From an uncultured bacterium (GTDB lineage: Bacteria > Bacteroidota > Ignavibacteria > Kapaibacteriales > UBA2268): a DNA stretch of 13,661 nt. The notes under the pieces are model-generated. The model saw nothing but the letters and a program-made list of their open reading frames with translations. It was not told the DNA's origin and ran no database searches. Location of the stretch: positions 1 to 13,661 of the forward strand of contig CALLXS010000004.1 in NCBI GenBank assembly GCA_937875295.1, in the 5' to 3' direction. Position numbers and translations under genes: made by a program. Shown one piece after another: positions 1-7,109 of this stretch (positions are counted from its first letter, which is position 1; the number at the start of each line of letters is the position of its first letter).

Positions 1-144
1 ATCTAAAGTACTAGCTAAAGTAGTAGCACCAGTTACATCTAAAGTACTAGCTAAAGTAGTAGCACCAGTTACATCTAAAGTACTAGCTAAACCAGTTGCG
101 CCAGCTACGTCTAAAGTACTATTTAAAGTAGTAGCACCAGTTAC
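1..144 (-). repeat. 36-bp in-frame tandem repeats (four copies)
   Basis: Four consecutive 36-bp units (1-36, 37-72, 73-108, 109-144) each encode 12 residues of the fibre protein. The first two units are identical at every base (VTGATTLASTLD). The third (VAGATGLASTLD) and fourth (VTGATTLNSTLD) differ by a few bases. The array touches the window edge, so the total copy number is unknown. Identical DNA copies suggest recent duplication or gene conversion. Confidence 0.9.
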
Positions 145-3100
145 AGTAAGAGCACCGCCAACATTTGAATTACCATTTACATTAGAAGCACCATCAACTT
201 GTAAATCATCTTGCAAGAATGCTTTTTCTTTTACTGTTAATGTACCACCTAATATAGTAGCTTTTGTGTCAGCTACAGTTAAAGTTTCTTGTAAAGTAGT
301 AGCGCCAATTACATTAAGTGTAGAACCTAATTGAGTAGCACCAGTAGTATTTAATTCACCATTTAATTGAGTATCACCATTTACAGTGAGATCATCATTT
401 AAAGTAGAAGTGCCAGTTACTTCTAAAGTACCATTAGATACTAAAGTAGTAGTTGCAGTAATATTATCAGCAGTAAGGTCAGTAAAAGTAGCAGGAGCTA
501 TGAAATTAGAAGTACCATTTACTGTAATTATGTCAGCTGCATCTGAGCCTAAATTAACATCACCTTGAGCATCTAATGTACCAGTTACAGTTAAATCTGT
601 GAAAGAAATTGCACTATTGAAAGTAACAGTACTATTCACGATTAATTGGTCAGTATTATCTTCACCAATAGTAACTAAATCACTCTTCATTTCTACTTCA
701 GCAGTAGGTTGGAATGTAGTTTTACCATTTACTGTGATTGCATCTGTAGCATCATCACCTAAAGTAGTATTTGCGTTTGATAATAAATCGCCATCTAATG
801 TAGTTACACCAGTTACACCTAAATCACCAGCTACAGTTTCATTACCAGTAACAGCAAAATTACCGTTAGCAGTAATTACTTCAGCGCCAGTAGTGTTATC
901 AACTACTAAATTAGCAGCTTTTGGAGTTCCTGAAGCAGGATCAACACCGATAGTAACGATATTAGTACCGTCATCGCTCATTTGGCCATCTACTAAATGA
1001 GTTCCGTCCCAACGTGGAACAGCATTAACATTAGTCATATCAACTTCGTCATAATTTTTCACTTGGTCATAAACCCATTTTTGACCAACTTCGTCCCAAA
1101 CCATAAATGTACCATCTACAGATATATTTTGTACAGCTGCGTCAGTGAAAGAGGTACCCCAAGGTTTAGCTATTTCATATAGATCTAAATGCGAAGTATT
1201 ATTAATTGCAGGATCTACAGTAAATATCGGGTCTGGAGTTTGAGTATTAATTGGATTTAATGTAATCAAACTTGCTGCAATATTACCAGAAGTAGTTGGA
1301 GCTAAATTACCACCAGTTACAGTACCACCATTTTGGAAAGTAACAGGTTGAGTGAATGTAGCAGGAGCAGTTACTTGTAATGCACCATTAATATTCATTT
1401 TAGCATTTACAGTTACTTGGTCAGTAGCGATATCATCACCAAGAGTAGTGTTTCCATCTACTGTTAAGTTTTCAGTAATATCAGCATTCATATCAAAAGT
1501 AGCATCTTCTTTTACTTGAAGAGTACCACCTAATACAGTTGCCATACCGTCAGCTACTGTTAAAGTATTATTTAACTGAGTAGCACCAGCTACAGTTAAT
1601 GTATTATCTAATGTAGTAGCACCAGTTACATCTAAAGTTCCACCAATTGTTTCATTACCAGCAATTGCAGAATTACCAGCAACTGCTAAATCAGCGCCTA
1701 AAGTAGTGTTACCAGTTACGTCTAAAGTATTATTTAAAGTAGTAGCGCCAGTTACGTCTAATGTTCCACCAACTGATTGATCACCAGTAATATCTGAATT
1801 ACCAGCTACAGTTTGATCGCCACCGATTGAAGAATTACCAGCAATTGTTTCATCTCCAGCTACAGATAAGTCAGCACCTAAAGTAGTGTTACCAGTTACA
1901 CCTAAAGTATTATTAATTGTAGTAGCGCCATTTAAGGTTGTAGCACCAGCTACTGTTAATGTATTACCTAATGTAGTAGCACCAGTTACGCCTAATGTTC
2001 CGCCAACTGTTTCGTTACCAGCTACAGATAAGTTAGCACCTAAAGTAGTATTACCTGTTGCAGATAAAGTACCATTAGATTTTAAGCTAGTATTTGCAGT
2101 GATATTGTTTGCAGTAATGTCTGTAGCAGTCATTGGAGCCATAAAGCTAGTAGTAGCATTTACAGTTAATATATCTGCAGCATCAGTACCTAATGTAGTA
2201 TTACCATCTACAGCTAAATTACCAGAAAGGTGCATGTTGTTAAAGTTTGTTAAACCAGTAACAGTAAGATCACCATTAATAGTAGCTTGACCTGGATCAG
2301 TTGGAGTACCTACAGTTAAATCTTGAGTAGCCATTGATGGAGCTTGGATTCCTGTAGAGAATGTCAAAGGATCGCCAGCAGCAGCTGGAGGAGTAATAGT
2401 AGTATGTTCACCAGCTGGGTCGCCGATTATAGCAGAATTTTTAGCTACTAATACATTACCACCTACACCACCATTAGCCCAAATGTCGCCATAAGTTTTA
2501 ATAGCAGTTTTGCCTTCAGCGCCAATTGTAGTAGCCCATGCAGGAGCAGCTTCAGTGCTTGCATTTCTTACTACTACTACAGCGTTATCAACATCGCCAG
2601 CGTCAGTAATACCAATATTATTAACAGAAGCACCTTCAGCATACAAGCCACGACCACCGTCAGCGCCATCAGCTTCTTTTACTTGAGCTACATAATTAGC
2701 ATCAGCAGGATTACCTTTTGCATAAATTGCATTGTCTGTAGTAGAACCAGCATATAAAGCAGCGTTTACTGTATCAGCAACAGCGCCGTCTTTATCAGCA
2801 AATACACCAATATTAAAATTAGCACCACCTGTAGCTTGTCCTTTTACGCCAATAGAAGCATCGCCACCGTTTGCAGTACCATTTACACCAATTGCAGTAC
2901 CATTAGCACCAGTCAAATTAGATGTAGCATTTACACCTGAATGAATAGAATTATGGTTAGCAGTAGCTGTATTAGTTGCATCGATAGCGCTTGAAGGTAA
3001 ATTAGAATCTTGTAATACTGTTTGATTTACTCTAATACCTTTAGAAGGTCCATTTAAGTTAGCGTTAGAAGTAGCATCAACGTTTAATACGCCATCAGCA

Positions 3101-4209
3101 AATGCTCTATCGCCAACTGCAGTTAATTTAACTACTTCTTGACCGATTGAAGTATTGTTAGCTAAATCTAGAATATTACCAGGATTACCATCAGTTTTTG
3201 CAATTCTTATTGCATCATCGCTATTTGTATTAGCATCATCATTAATATATGGAATTTTGAATCCATCATCATCCATCCAACGGTATAAACCAGTCACAGC
3301 ATCATATTTTAATACTTGACCATCAGTTGGAGCTATATTATGAGATAATTTCCAAGAATTAGAAGCAGTATCCCAATAGAACATTTGTCCATCAGTAGTA
3401 CCGTAACCTAATTTTTCTAGAGGAGAAGGAACTGGACCCCATTTTGGAATACCATCTGTACCAACTACAAGTACTTTATTTGAATCAGCAGGAGTAGTTC
3501 CACCGATATTATCAACAGTTACAGCACCTTTTTTCAAGTGTTTAGTATCGATAACGTCGTCGTGCAAGTATAAATTAGGGAAGCTTGATCCTTCTACATC
3601 ACCTAAAGCTGGACCAGCTGGTGAAGTTTGGATATGTAAGTATGAACCTGGAGCGATTTTATCGCCAGGAATACCGAATTTTGGTAATCCATCTACTAAT
3701 TGAGTATAGTTTAATTCTGGGTTAGGATAAGTACCAGATAAAGCACCACCAGCTATTCTAGCTTGGTCAGTGAAGTTTTCCCATTTAATTACGCCATCTA
3801 TTACGCTTTTAGCTACATCAGCTGTATCTGCGAAAGAAGCAACGCCTGAGCGGAAAGAGAAAGGACTTGCTGATACTCTAGTACGTGGTAAAACATCGCC
3901 ATTATCTAATGTGATTTCTAAGTATAATTCATCTGCAAAATTGATATCGAGGTCTTGAGTTTGACCTAAGTAAACATTGAAAAATCCTTGTTTTACAGCA
4001 ACTACATTTGATTCAGTCCAAAGAGCTGCACCACCTGTAGGTGTATTATAGATTTTGAAAGTCATGCTCATATTTTTATCGACAACTTGATCTTGAGCAT
4101 CTTTGATTGTACCTTGGAAATTAAGTACATTCGAAGATTTAGCGTCTGCTTGTTCTGGGTTGCCGGCAAAAGCGCATGCTAATAAACCGAGAAGAAATAG
4201 TTTCTTCAT
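1..4209 (-). CDS. Giant repetitive fibre-like surface protein (C-terminus beyond window)
   Basis: The minus frame is open from ATG at 4209 to the left edge, at least 1,403 codons; I read it through line by line and found no stop. Residues 1-23 are a signal peptide (MKKLFLLGLLACAFAG...). Residues 27-121 resemble the N-terminal domain of many bacterial fibre-like proteins (NFQGTIKDA, YNTPTGGAALW, QGFFNVYLG, PRTRVSASPFSFR). ALSGTYPNP follows at 156-164, a motif common in tail-fibre-like proteins. Residues 264-315 hold two DGQ...YWD/KYD...W units, and 424-468 hold a Gly-rich IGV-type repeat. From about 640 on it is Thr/Val/Gly/Ala/Leu repeats of about 12 residues (VTGATTLNNTLD type), broken near 1005-1110 by a VPRWDGTHLVDG stretch. 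A beta-solenoid or trimeric fibre is inferred. The start is fixed by AAGGAGT 8 nt upstream. It lies 61 bp after the 194-residue T9SS protein gene. The C-terminal anchor or sorting domain is not visible, so the export route is unknown. Confidence 0.93.
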   Translation of the reverse strand, partial: MKKLFLLGLLACAFAGNPEQADAKSSNVLNFQGTIKDAQDQVVDKNMSMTFKIYNTPTGGAALWTESNVVAVKQGFFNVYLGQTQDLDINFADELYLEITLDNGDVLPRTRVSASPFSFRSGVASFADTADVAKSVIDGVIKWENFTDQARIAGGALSGTYPNPELNYTQLVDGLPKFGIPGDKIAPGSYLHIQTSPAGPALGDVEGSSFPNLYLHDDVIDTKHLKKGAVTVDNIGGTTPADSNKVLVVGTDGIPKWGPVPSPLEKLGYGTTDGQMFYWDTASNSWKLSHNIAPTDGQVLKYDAVTGLYRWMDDDGFKIPYINDDANTNSDDAIRIAKTDGNPGNILDLANNTSIGQEVVKLTAVGDRAFADGVLNVDATSNANLNGPSKGIRVNQTVLQDSNLPSSAIDATNTATANHNSIHSGVNATSNLTGANGTAIGVNGTANGGDASIGVKGQATGGANFNIGVFADKDGAVADTVNAALYAGSTTDNAIYAKGNPADANYVAQVKEADGADGGRGLYAEGASVNNIGITDAGDVDNAVVVVRNASTEAAPAWATTIGAEGKTAIKTYGDIWANGGVGGNVLVAKNSAIIGDPAGEHTTITPPAAAGDPLTFSTGIQAPSMATQDLTVGTPTDPGQATINGDLTVTGLTNFNNMHLSGNLAVDGNTTLGTDAADILTVNATTSFMAPMTATDITANNITANTSLKSNGTLSATGNTTLGANLSVAGNETVGGTLGVTGATTLGNTLTVAGATTLNGATTINNTLGVTGNTTLGADLSVAGDETIAGNSSIGGDQTVAGNSDITGDQSVGGTLDVTGATTLNNTLDVTGNTTLGADLAVAGNSAIAGNETIGGTLDVTGATTLDNTLTVAGATQLNNTLTVADGMATVLGGTLQVKEDATFDMNADITENLTVDGNTTLGDDIATDQVTVNAKMNINGALQVTAPATFTQPVTFQNGGTVTGGNLAPTTSGNIAASLITLNPINTQTPDPIFTVDPAINNTSHLDLYEIAKPWGTSFTDAAVQNISVDGTFMVWDEVGQKWVYDQVKNYDEVDMTNVNAVPRWDGTHLVDGQMSDDGTNIVTIGVDPASGTPKAANLVVDNTTGAEVITANGNFAVTGNETVAGDLGVTGVTTLDGDLLSNANTTLGDDATDAITVNGKTTFQPTAEVEMKSDLVTIGEDNTDQLIVNSTVTFNSAISFTDLTVTGTLDAQGDVNLGSDAADIITVNGTSNFIAPATFTDLTADNITATTTLVSNGTLEVTGTSTLNDDLTVNGDTQLNGELNTTGATQLGSTLNVIGATTLQETLTVADTKATILGGTLTVKEKAFLQDDLQVDGASNVNGNSNVGGALTVTGATTLNSTLDVAGATGLASTLDVTGATTLASTLDVTGATTLASTLD
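145..2290 (-). repeat. Degenerate 12-residue and longer-period coding repeats in the fibre gene
   Basis: Most of this stretch encodes variants of a 12-residue unit with the pattern (V/A)(T/A)GxTTLxxTLxV. Higher-order copies are visible. The 60 bases at 1681-1740 and 1861-1920, 180 bp apart, match at about 50 of 60 positions by my count. A module reading LGxDxxDxITVN occurs five times, starting near residues 673, 923, 1150, 1182 and 1220. The part at about 870-1200 bp (residues 1003-1110) interrupts the repeats. Confidence 0.85.
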
Positions 4210-4217
4210 TAGAGATT

Positions 4218-4224
4218 ACTCCTT
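4218..4224 (-). promoter_or_regulatory. Shine-Dalgarno site of the fibre gene
   Basis: On the minus strand the leader reads AAGGAGT, then 8 nt, then ATG at 4209. This is a near-perfect Shine-Dalgarno match at ideal spacing and decides the start codon. Most other genes in the window have no such site. Confidence 0.85.
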
Positions 4225-4270
4225 AAAAAATTTAAAAATATTATATTATTATCTTTGTTCATAAAAAAAA

Positions 4271-4855
4271 TTATTTAACTACTGTCATGATTTTACGAGA
4301 AACAAAAGCTTTAAAAGCGTCACCACCAGCAAGCATTGCTGGTCTAGCTGATACTTCACATACGTAATTACCGCTTGATAATCTCATTCCTGAATTGTCA
4401 GTAGCATACCAATCGATAGATACAGTACCTGCATTTTCATAACCATCATAAATAGTTGAAACTAAATTACCAGTTACATCATATACTCTTACTTGAATAT
4501 AAGCTTCACCAGGTAATTCAAATTTGATGTTAGTGAAATCTTTGATTGGGTTTGGATAATTGTTAATACCATTAGTTGTAATGGAAGGATTTTCATCTAC
4601 AGAAGTCATTCTAGGGATTTCAGTCCAAAAGCCTTGCTTTACTAAGTAAGCATTGCTACTTCTGTCTTCGATAATTGCTTGGCTTAAAACACCTGATACT
4701 ACATAAGTACCTTTAGAGCTTGCTTCTTCAACCATTCCGCCTGAACCAATTACTGAGCGAAATGACTCTACTTTATACTGTTGGCTAAATAATGAGCCAT
4801 AACCAAGTATAATAAAAAGCCCTACTAAAAGTGTACTTTTTAAATTTCTTACCAT
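4271..4855 (-). CDS. Small secreted protein with T9SS type A sorting domain
   Basis: A 194-residue exported protein. Residues 1-25 are a signal peptide, with a likely cut after LFSQ. Residues 27-80 form a small domain with the pattern SGVLSQA...SNAYLVKQGFW. I know this pattern as a recurrent short cassette in this bacterial group, but its function is unknown to me. Residues 99-194 match a T9SS C-terminal sorting domain: NYPNP start, then VRVYDVTGNLV, then LSSGNYVCEV, ending in SRKIMTVVK. Such domains send Sec-exported proteins through the outer membrane by the type IX system and are normally removed or used for surface attachment. The gene has a GGAG site 8 nt before ATG. It sits 61 bp upstream of the giant fibre gene with no hairpin terminator between, so co-transcription is likely. 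A partner or anchor role for the fibre is inference. Confidence 0.9.
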   Translation of the reverse strand: MVRNLKSTLLVGLFIILGYGSLFSQQYKVESFRSVIGSGGMVEEASSKGTYVVSGVLSQAIIEDRSSNAYLVKQGFWTEIPRMTSVDENPSITTNGINNYPNPIKDFTNIKFELPGEAYIQVRVYDVTGNLVSTIYDGYENAGTVSIDWYATDNSGMRLSSGNYVCEVSARPAMLAGGDAFKAFVSRKIMTVVK

Positions 4856-4863
4856 AATAAGAA

Positions 4864-4868
4864 CTCCA
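4864..4868 (-). promoter_or_regulatory. Shine-Dalgarno site of the 194-residue T9SS protein gene
   Basis: The minus-strand leader reads TGGAG followed by 8 nt and the ATG at 4855. Match and spacing are good for a Shine-Dalgarno site and support this start. Confidence 0.7.
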
Positions 4869-4947
4869 AATTATTGAATTTATAAATTATTTTTTTTGCT
4901 TTCATATTATTATTATAATACTTATCTATAAGTCTATATTTACTTTT

Positions 4948-4977
4948 ATTATAATGTATTTTTACTTACTTTATCAA
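4948..4977 (-). promoter_or_regulatory. Candidate promoter for the surface-fibre cassette
   Basis: On the minus strand TTGATA (4977-4972) is followed by an 18-nt spacer and a perfect TATAAT (4953-4948), about 92 bp upstream of the ATG at 4855. The surrounding DNA is so AT-rich that such matches arise easily by chance. The Bacteroidota-type TAnnTTTG element was not found here. Confidence 0.35.
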
Positions 4978-5188
4978 AAATTACAAAATATATTAAACGA
5001 ATAAAAAAATTAATATTTTATTTTTTTTACTTGTTTATTACATTTTTCAAATAATAACTTGTCTTTTAATATTTTCAATTACTTATTTTATATAACTATA
5101 ATAAATTAATATCATCATATATACAGACAACTATCGCTGAAACAATCTCAAAAATTGTGCCAACGAAAAACTCTTTATACTATTTCCT

Positions 5189-5217
5189 TTGATAATTGCT
5201 TATCAATATATTTTTTT
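5189..5217 (+). terminator. Weak terminator-like hairpin in the intergenic region
   Basis: TTGATAA (5189-5195) pairs with TTATCAA (5200-5206) around a TTGC loop. Five bases later a run of seven T (5211-5217) follows. On the plus strand this has the layout of an intrinsic terminator, although the stem is AT-rich and weak. No annotated gene upstream on this strand would use it. Confidence 0.3.
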
Positions 5218-5500
5218 CCTCACTATTTATAAAGGAATTAACCTGATTTAGTAAATACTACTGTTTATAATATTTAATTCTAAATTAAGTATTTTAACTT
5301 TTATTATACTGAAAGTACACTAAAATACGACATTTAAAATAATTGACAAAACTTTTTAAAAAAATATTTTTAAAAATTAACTATTTTCTTTATTGAAAAC
5401 TATAAGCGTTAGTTGCGTTTTTATCCCCATTTTATGCTAATTTAAATGTATTATCTTTATAATTTATGCATTAATTAAATAATTAAAGCTATGAAAAGCA

Positions 5501-5528
5501 TTTTGTTATCATTAAAATTATAACAAAA
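5501..5528. repeat. Inverted repeat upstream of rsmB
   Basis: TTTTGTTAT (5501-5509) and its exact reverse complement ATAACAAAA (5520-5528) flank a 10-nt spacer. It could be an operator-like palindrome for rsmB, about 150 bp upstream of its start, or a chance product of the AT-rich composition. Confidence 0.3.
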
Positions 5529-5679
5529 AAAATACTAATTTGTTAATTATCGGTTAATTCTAATAATAATTTAAAAAATAATTAATACATAAAAATCAAT
5601 TTTATACGTTATAAGATAAAGTAATAATGATTAATTTTATTATTTTTACATTAATATTTTCAATTTATTCATTAAAGAA

Positions 5680-7089
5680 ATGAAATTCTCCACTATAATA
5701 AAGCATTCTGCTGAGCTAATTAGAATTATATTAAATTCTCCTAATCCAGCTGATAATCTAACTTCAGAATATTTAAGAAGTAAAAAATATTTAGGTAGCA
5801 ACGATAGAAAAATAATATCTGAGATAGTTTTCTCGAATCTCCGTATAAATACTTTTGTTATTAAATCTACTGAAAATTACTTGTTCGAGAAAAAAATTAC
5901 AAATTTAATGGAAGATAAAATACAATTGCTTTATCTGCTCTCTACAATTATTATAAATGGTCATTTCGACTCTAAATACTTATTGAATTTAAAGAAAAAT
6001 TTATCTAAAATTAATATTAAATTTAATGAATTAATAGAAATAATTAGCGAAGTAATAATTGATTTTGAGCTATCTCAAATAAGCCCAATTGAATTTATGA
6101 AATATCAAATCAATTCTGCTACTGATTTTTTAAATAAAATATACTCAAATGAGCCTTTATTAGCCACTGAATTATGTTTATCTGAGACGGTAATTGATTC
6201 TTTGCAAAAGAAATACGATAATAAGACAATTAATCTTTTAGCTTATGAATTAATGCATCCTGCTCCATTATGCCTTAGAGTAAATACTCTTACTGCAAAT
6301 ATTGATGAAATTATTGCCGAGCTTAAAACAAATGAAATAAATGCTGTAAAAAGCGTTTTATCGCCTGCCGGTATCATTATTGAGGATAGAATTAATCTTT
6401 CAAATTTTGATTTTTTCAAAAATGGAGAAATCGAAGTACAAGATATTGGAAGCCAATTAATTTCATATTCCTTAGCTCCGGATGAAGGAACTGAAATTTT
6501 AGATGCATGCGCAGGAGCAGGCGGAAAATCGCTGCATTTAGCTACTCTTACTAATGACAGGTCTAATATTACATCTACAGATATTGAATATAAAAGATTA
6601 AAAGAAATAAGTATTAGAGCAAGAAAAGCAGGATTAAGTTCTATTAATTCAATAATTATAAAAGAAAATGATTTGCAATCAAAAATTCAAAAAAATAAAT
6701 TTGATTATATATTAATTGATGCTCCATGTTCAGGGCTTGGCACAGTTAGACGAATGCCAATGGCAAAATATAGACTAAATGATAAATTATTAAGCAGAAT
6801 TACTAAAAACCAATATGAAATTCTATCATATTATTCGCAATTTCTTACTGAAAATGGGATTTTAGTTTATTCTACTTGCTCTTTACTTCCTGATGAGAAT
6901 GAAAATATTATTGGTAGATTTTTAAGTGAAAATTCCGATTTTTCGCCCTATCCATTGAAACCTGCATTTGATAGATATGATATTACAATTCCAAACCTTA
7001 AAGATAACGATTTTTCTCTTGCTCTTACTCCATTAAATAGAGAGACAGATGGCTTCTTTATGGCTAAAATTCAAAAAAAATCAAAATAA
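5680..7089 (+). CDS. rsmB: 16S rRNA (cytosine-C5)-methyltransferase RsmB
   Basis: A 469-residue RsmB/Sun-type enzyme that uses S-adenosylmethionine to methylate C5 of a cytosine in 16S rRNA (C967 in E. coli). Residues 1 to about 140 form the NusB-like RNA-binding domain, starting KHSAELIRIIL and containing SNDRKIISEIV. The Rossmann methyltransferase domain follows. Motif I is DACAGAGGK (275-283). Motif IV is DAPCSG (347-352) with the helper Cys350. Motif VI is YSTCS with Cys400, which corresponds to the catalytic nucleophile (C389 of E. coli Fmu). The C-terminal RETDGFFMAK is also typical. Length is normal for the family. The leader has only a weak AAAGAA before ATG. The HAD gene starts 20 bp downstream, so the two are probably one transcript. 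The exact target base is inferred from family membership. Confidence 0.9.
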   Translation: MKFSTIIKHSAELIRIILNSPNPADNLTSEYLRSKKYLGSNDRKIISEIVFSNLRINTFVIKSTENYLFEKKITNLMEDKIQLLYLLSTIIINGHFDSKYLLNLKKNLSKINIKFNELIEIISEVIIDFELSQISPIEFMKYQINSATDFLNKIYSNEPLLATELCLSETVIDSLQKKYDNKTINLLAYELMHPAPLCLRVNTLTANIDEIIAELKTNEINAVKSVLSPAGIIIEDRINLSNFDFFKNGEIEVQDIGSQLISYSLAPDEGTEILDACAGAGGKSLHLATLTNDRSNITSTDIEYKRLKEISIRARKAGLSSINSIIIKENDLQSKIQKNKFDYILIDAPCSGLGTVRRMPMAKYRLNDKLLSRITKNQYEILSYYSQFLTENGILVYSTCSLLPDENENIIGRFLSENSDFSPYPLKPAFDRYDITIPNLKDNDFSLALTPLNRETDGFFMAKIQKKSK

Positions 7090-7109
7090 TTTAATTTATA
7101 AAATCAAAT

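Larger units (their letters stand above)
4856..5679. other. Long AT-rich intergenic region between divergent transcription units
   Basis: These 824 bp separate the minus-strand surface cassette from the plus-strand rsmB operon. I see no protein-like reading frame in either direction. The region holds a candidate promoter for the cassette (4948-4977), a short hairpin followed by a T-run (5189-5217), and an AT-only-like inverted repeat (5501-5528). A slightly more GC-containing island lies at about 5124-5170. The rsmB promoter should lie in the right half, but I could not pick it out with confidence. Confidence 0.7.

Noticed and set aside
1..144. 36-bp repeats resembling a CRISPR array in repeat length
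   Set aside because: The units are directly adjacent with no spacers, they stay in frame inside a long coding sequence, and no cas genes are present.
386..3958. Short plus-strand open frames at 386-568, 599-1000, 997-1182, 1886-2290, 2732-2944 and 3770-3958
   Set aside because: All are antisense to the continuous minus-strand fibre gene. They lack plausible start signals, and their Val/Pro/Ser-rich content is simply the complement of the repeats.
1..4209. Prophage remnant, because of tail-fibre-like motifs
   Set aside because: No capsid, terminase, portal, lysis or integrase gene is visible, and the gene has a signal peptide and a T9SS neighbour. Both fit a cell-surface protein better.
5343..5370. 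TTGACA at 5343-5348 as a plus-strand promoter for rsmB
   Set aside because: No good -10 box lies at proper spacing, and it is over 300 bp from the start codon in highly AT-rich DNA.
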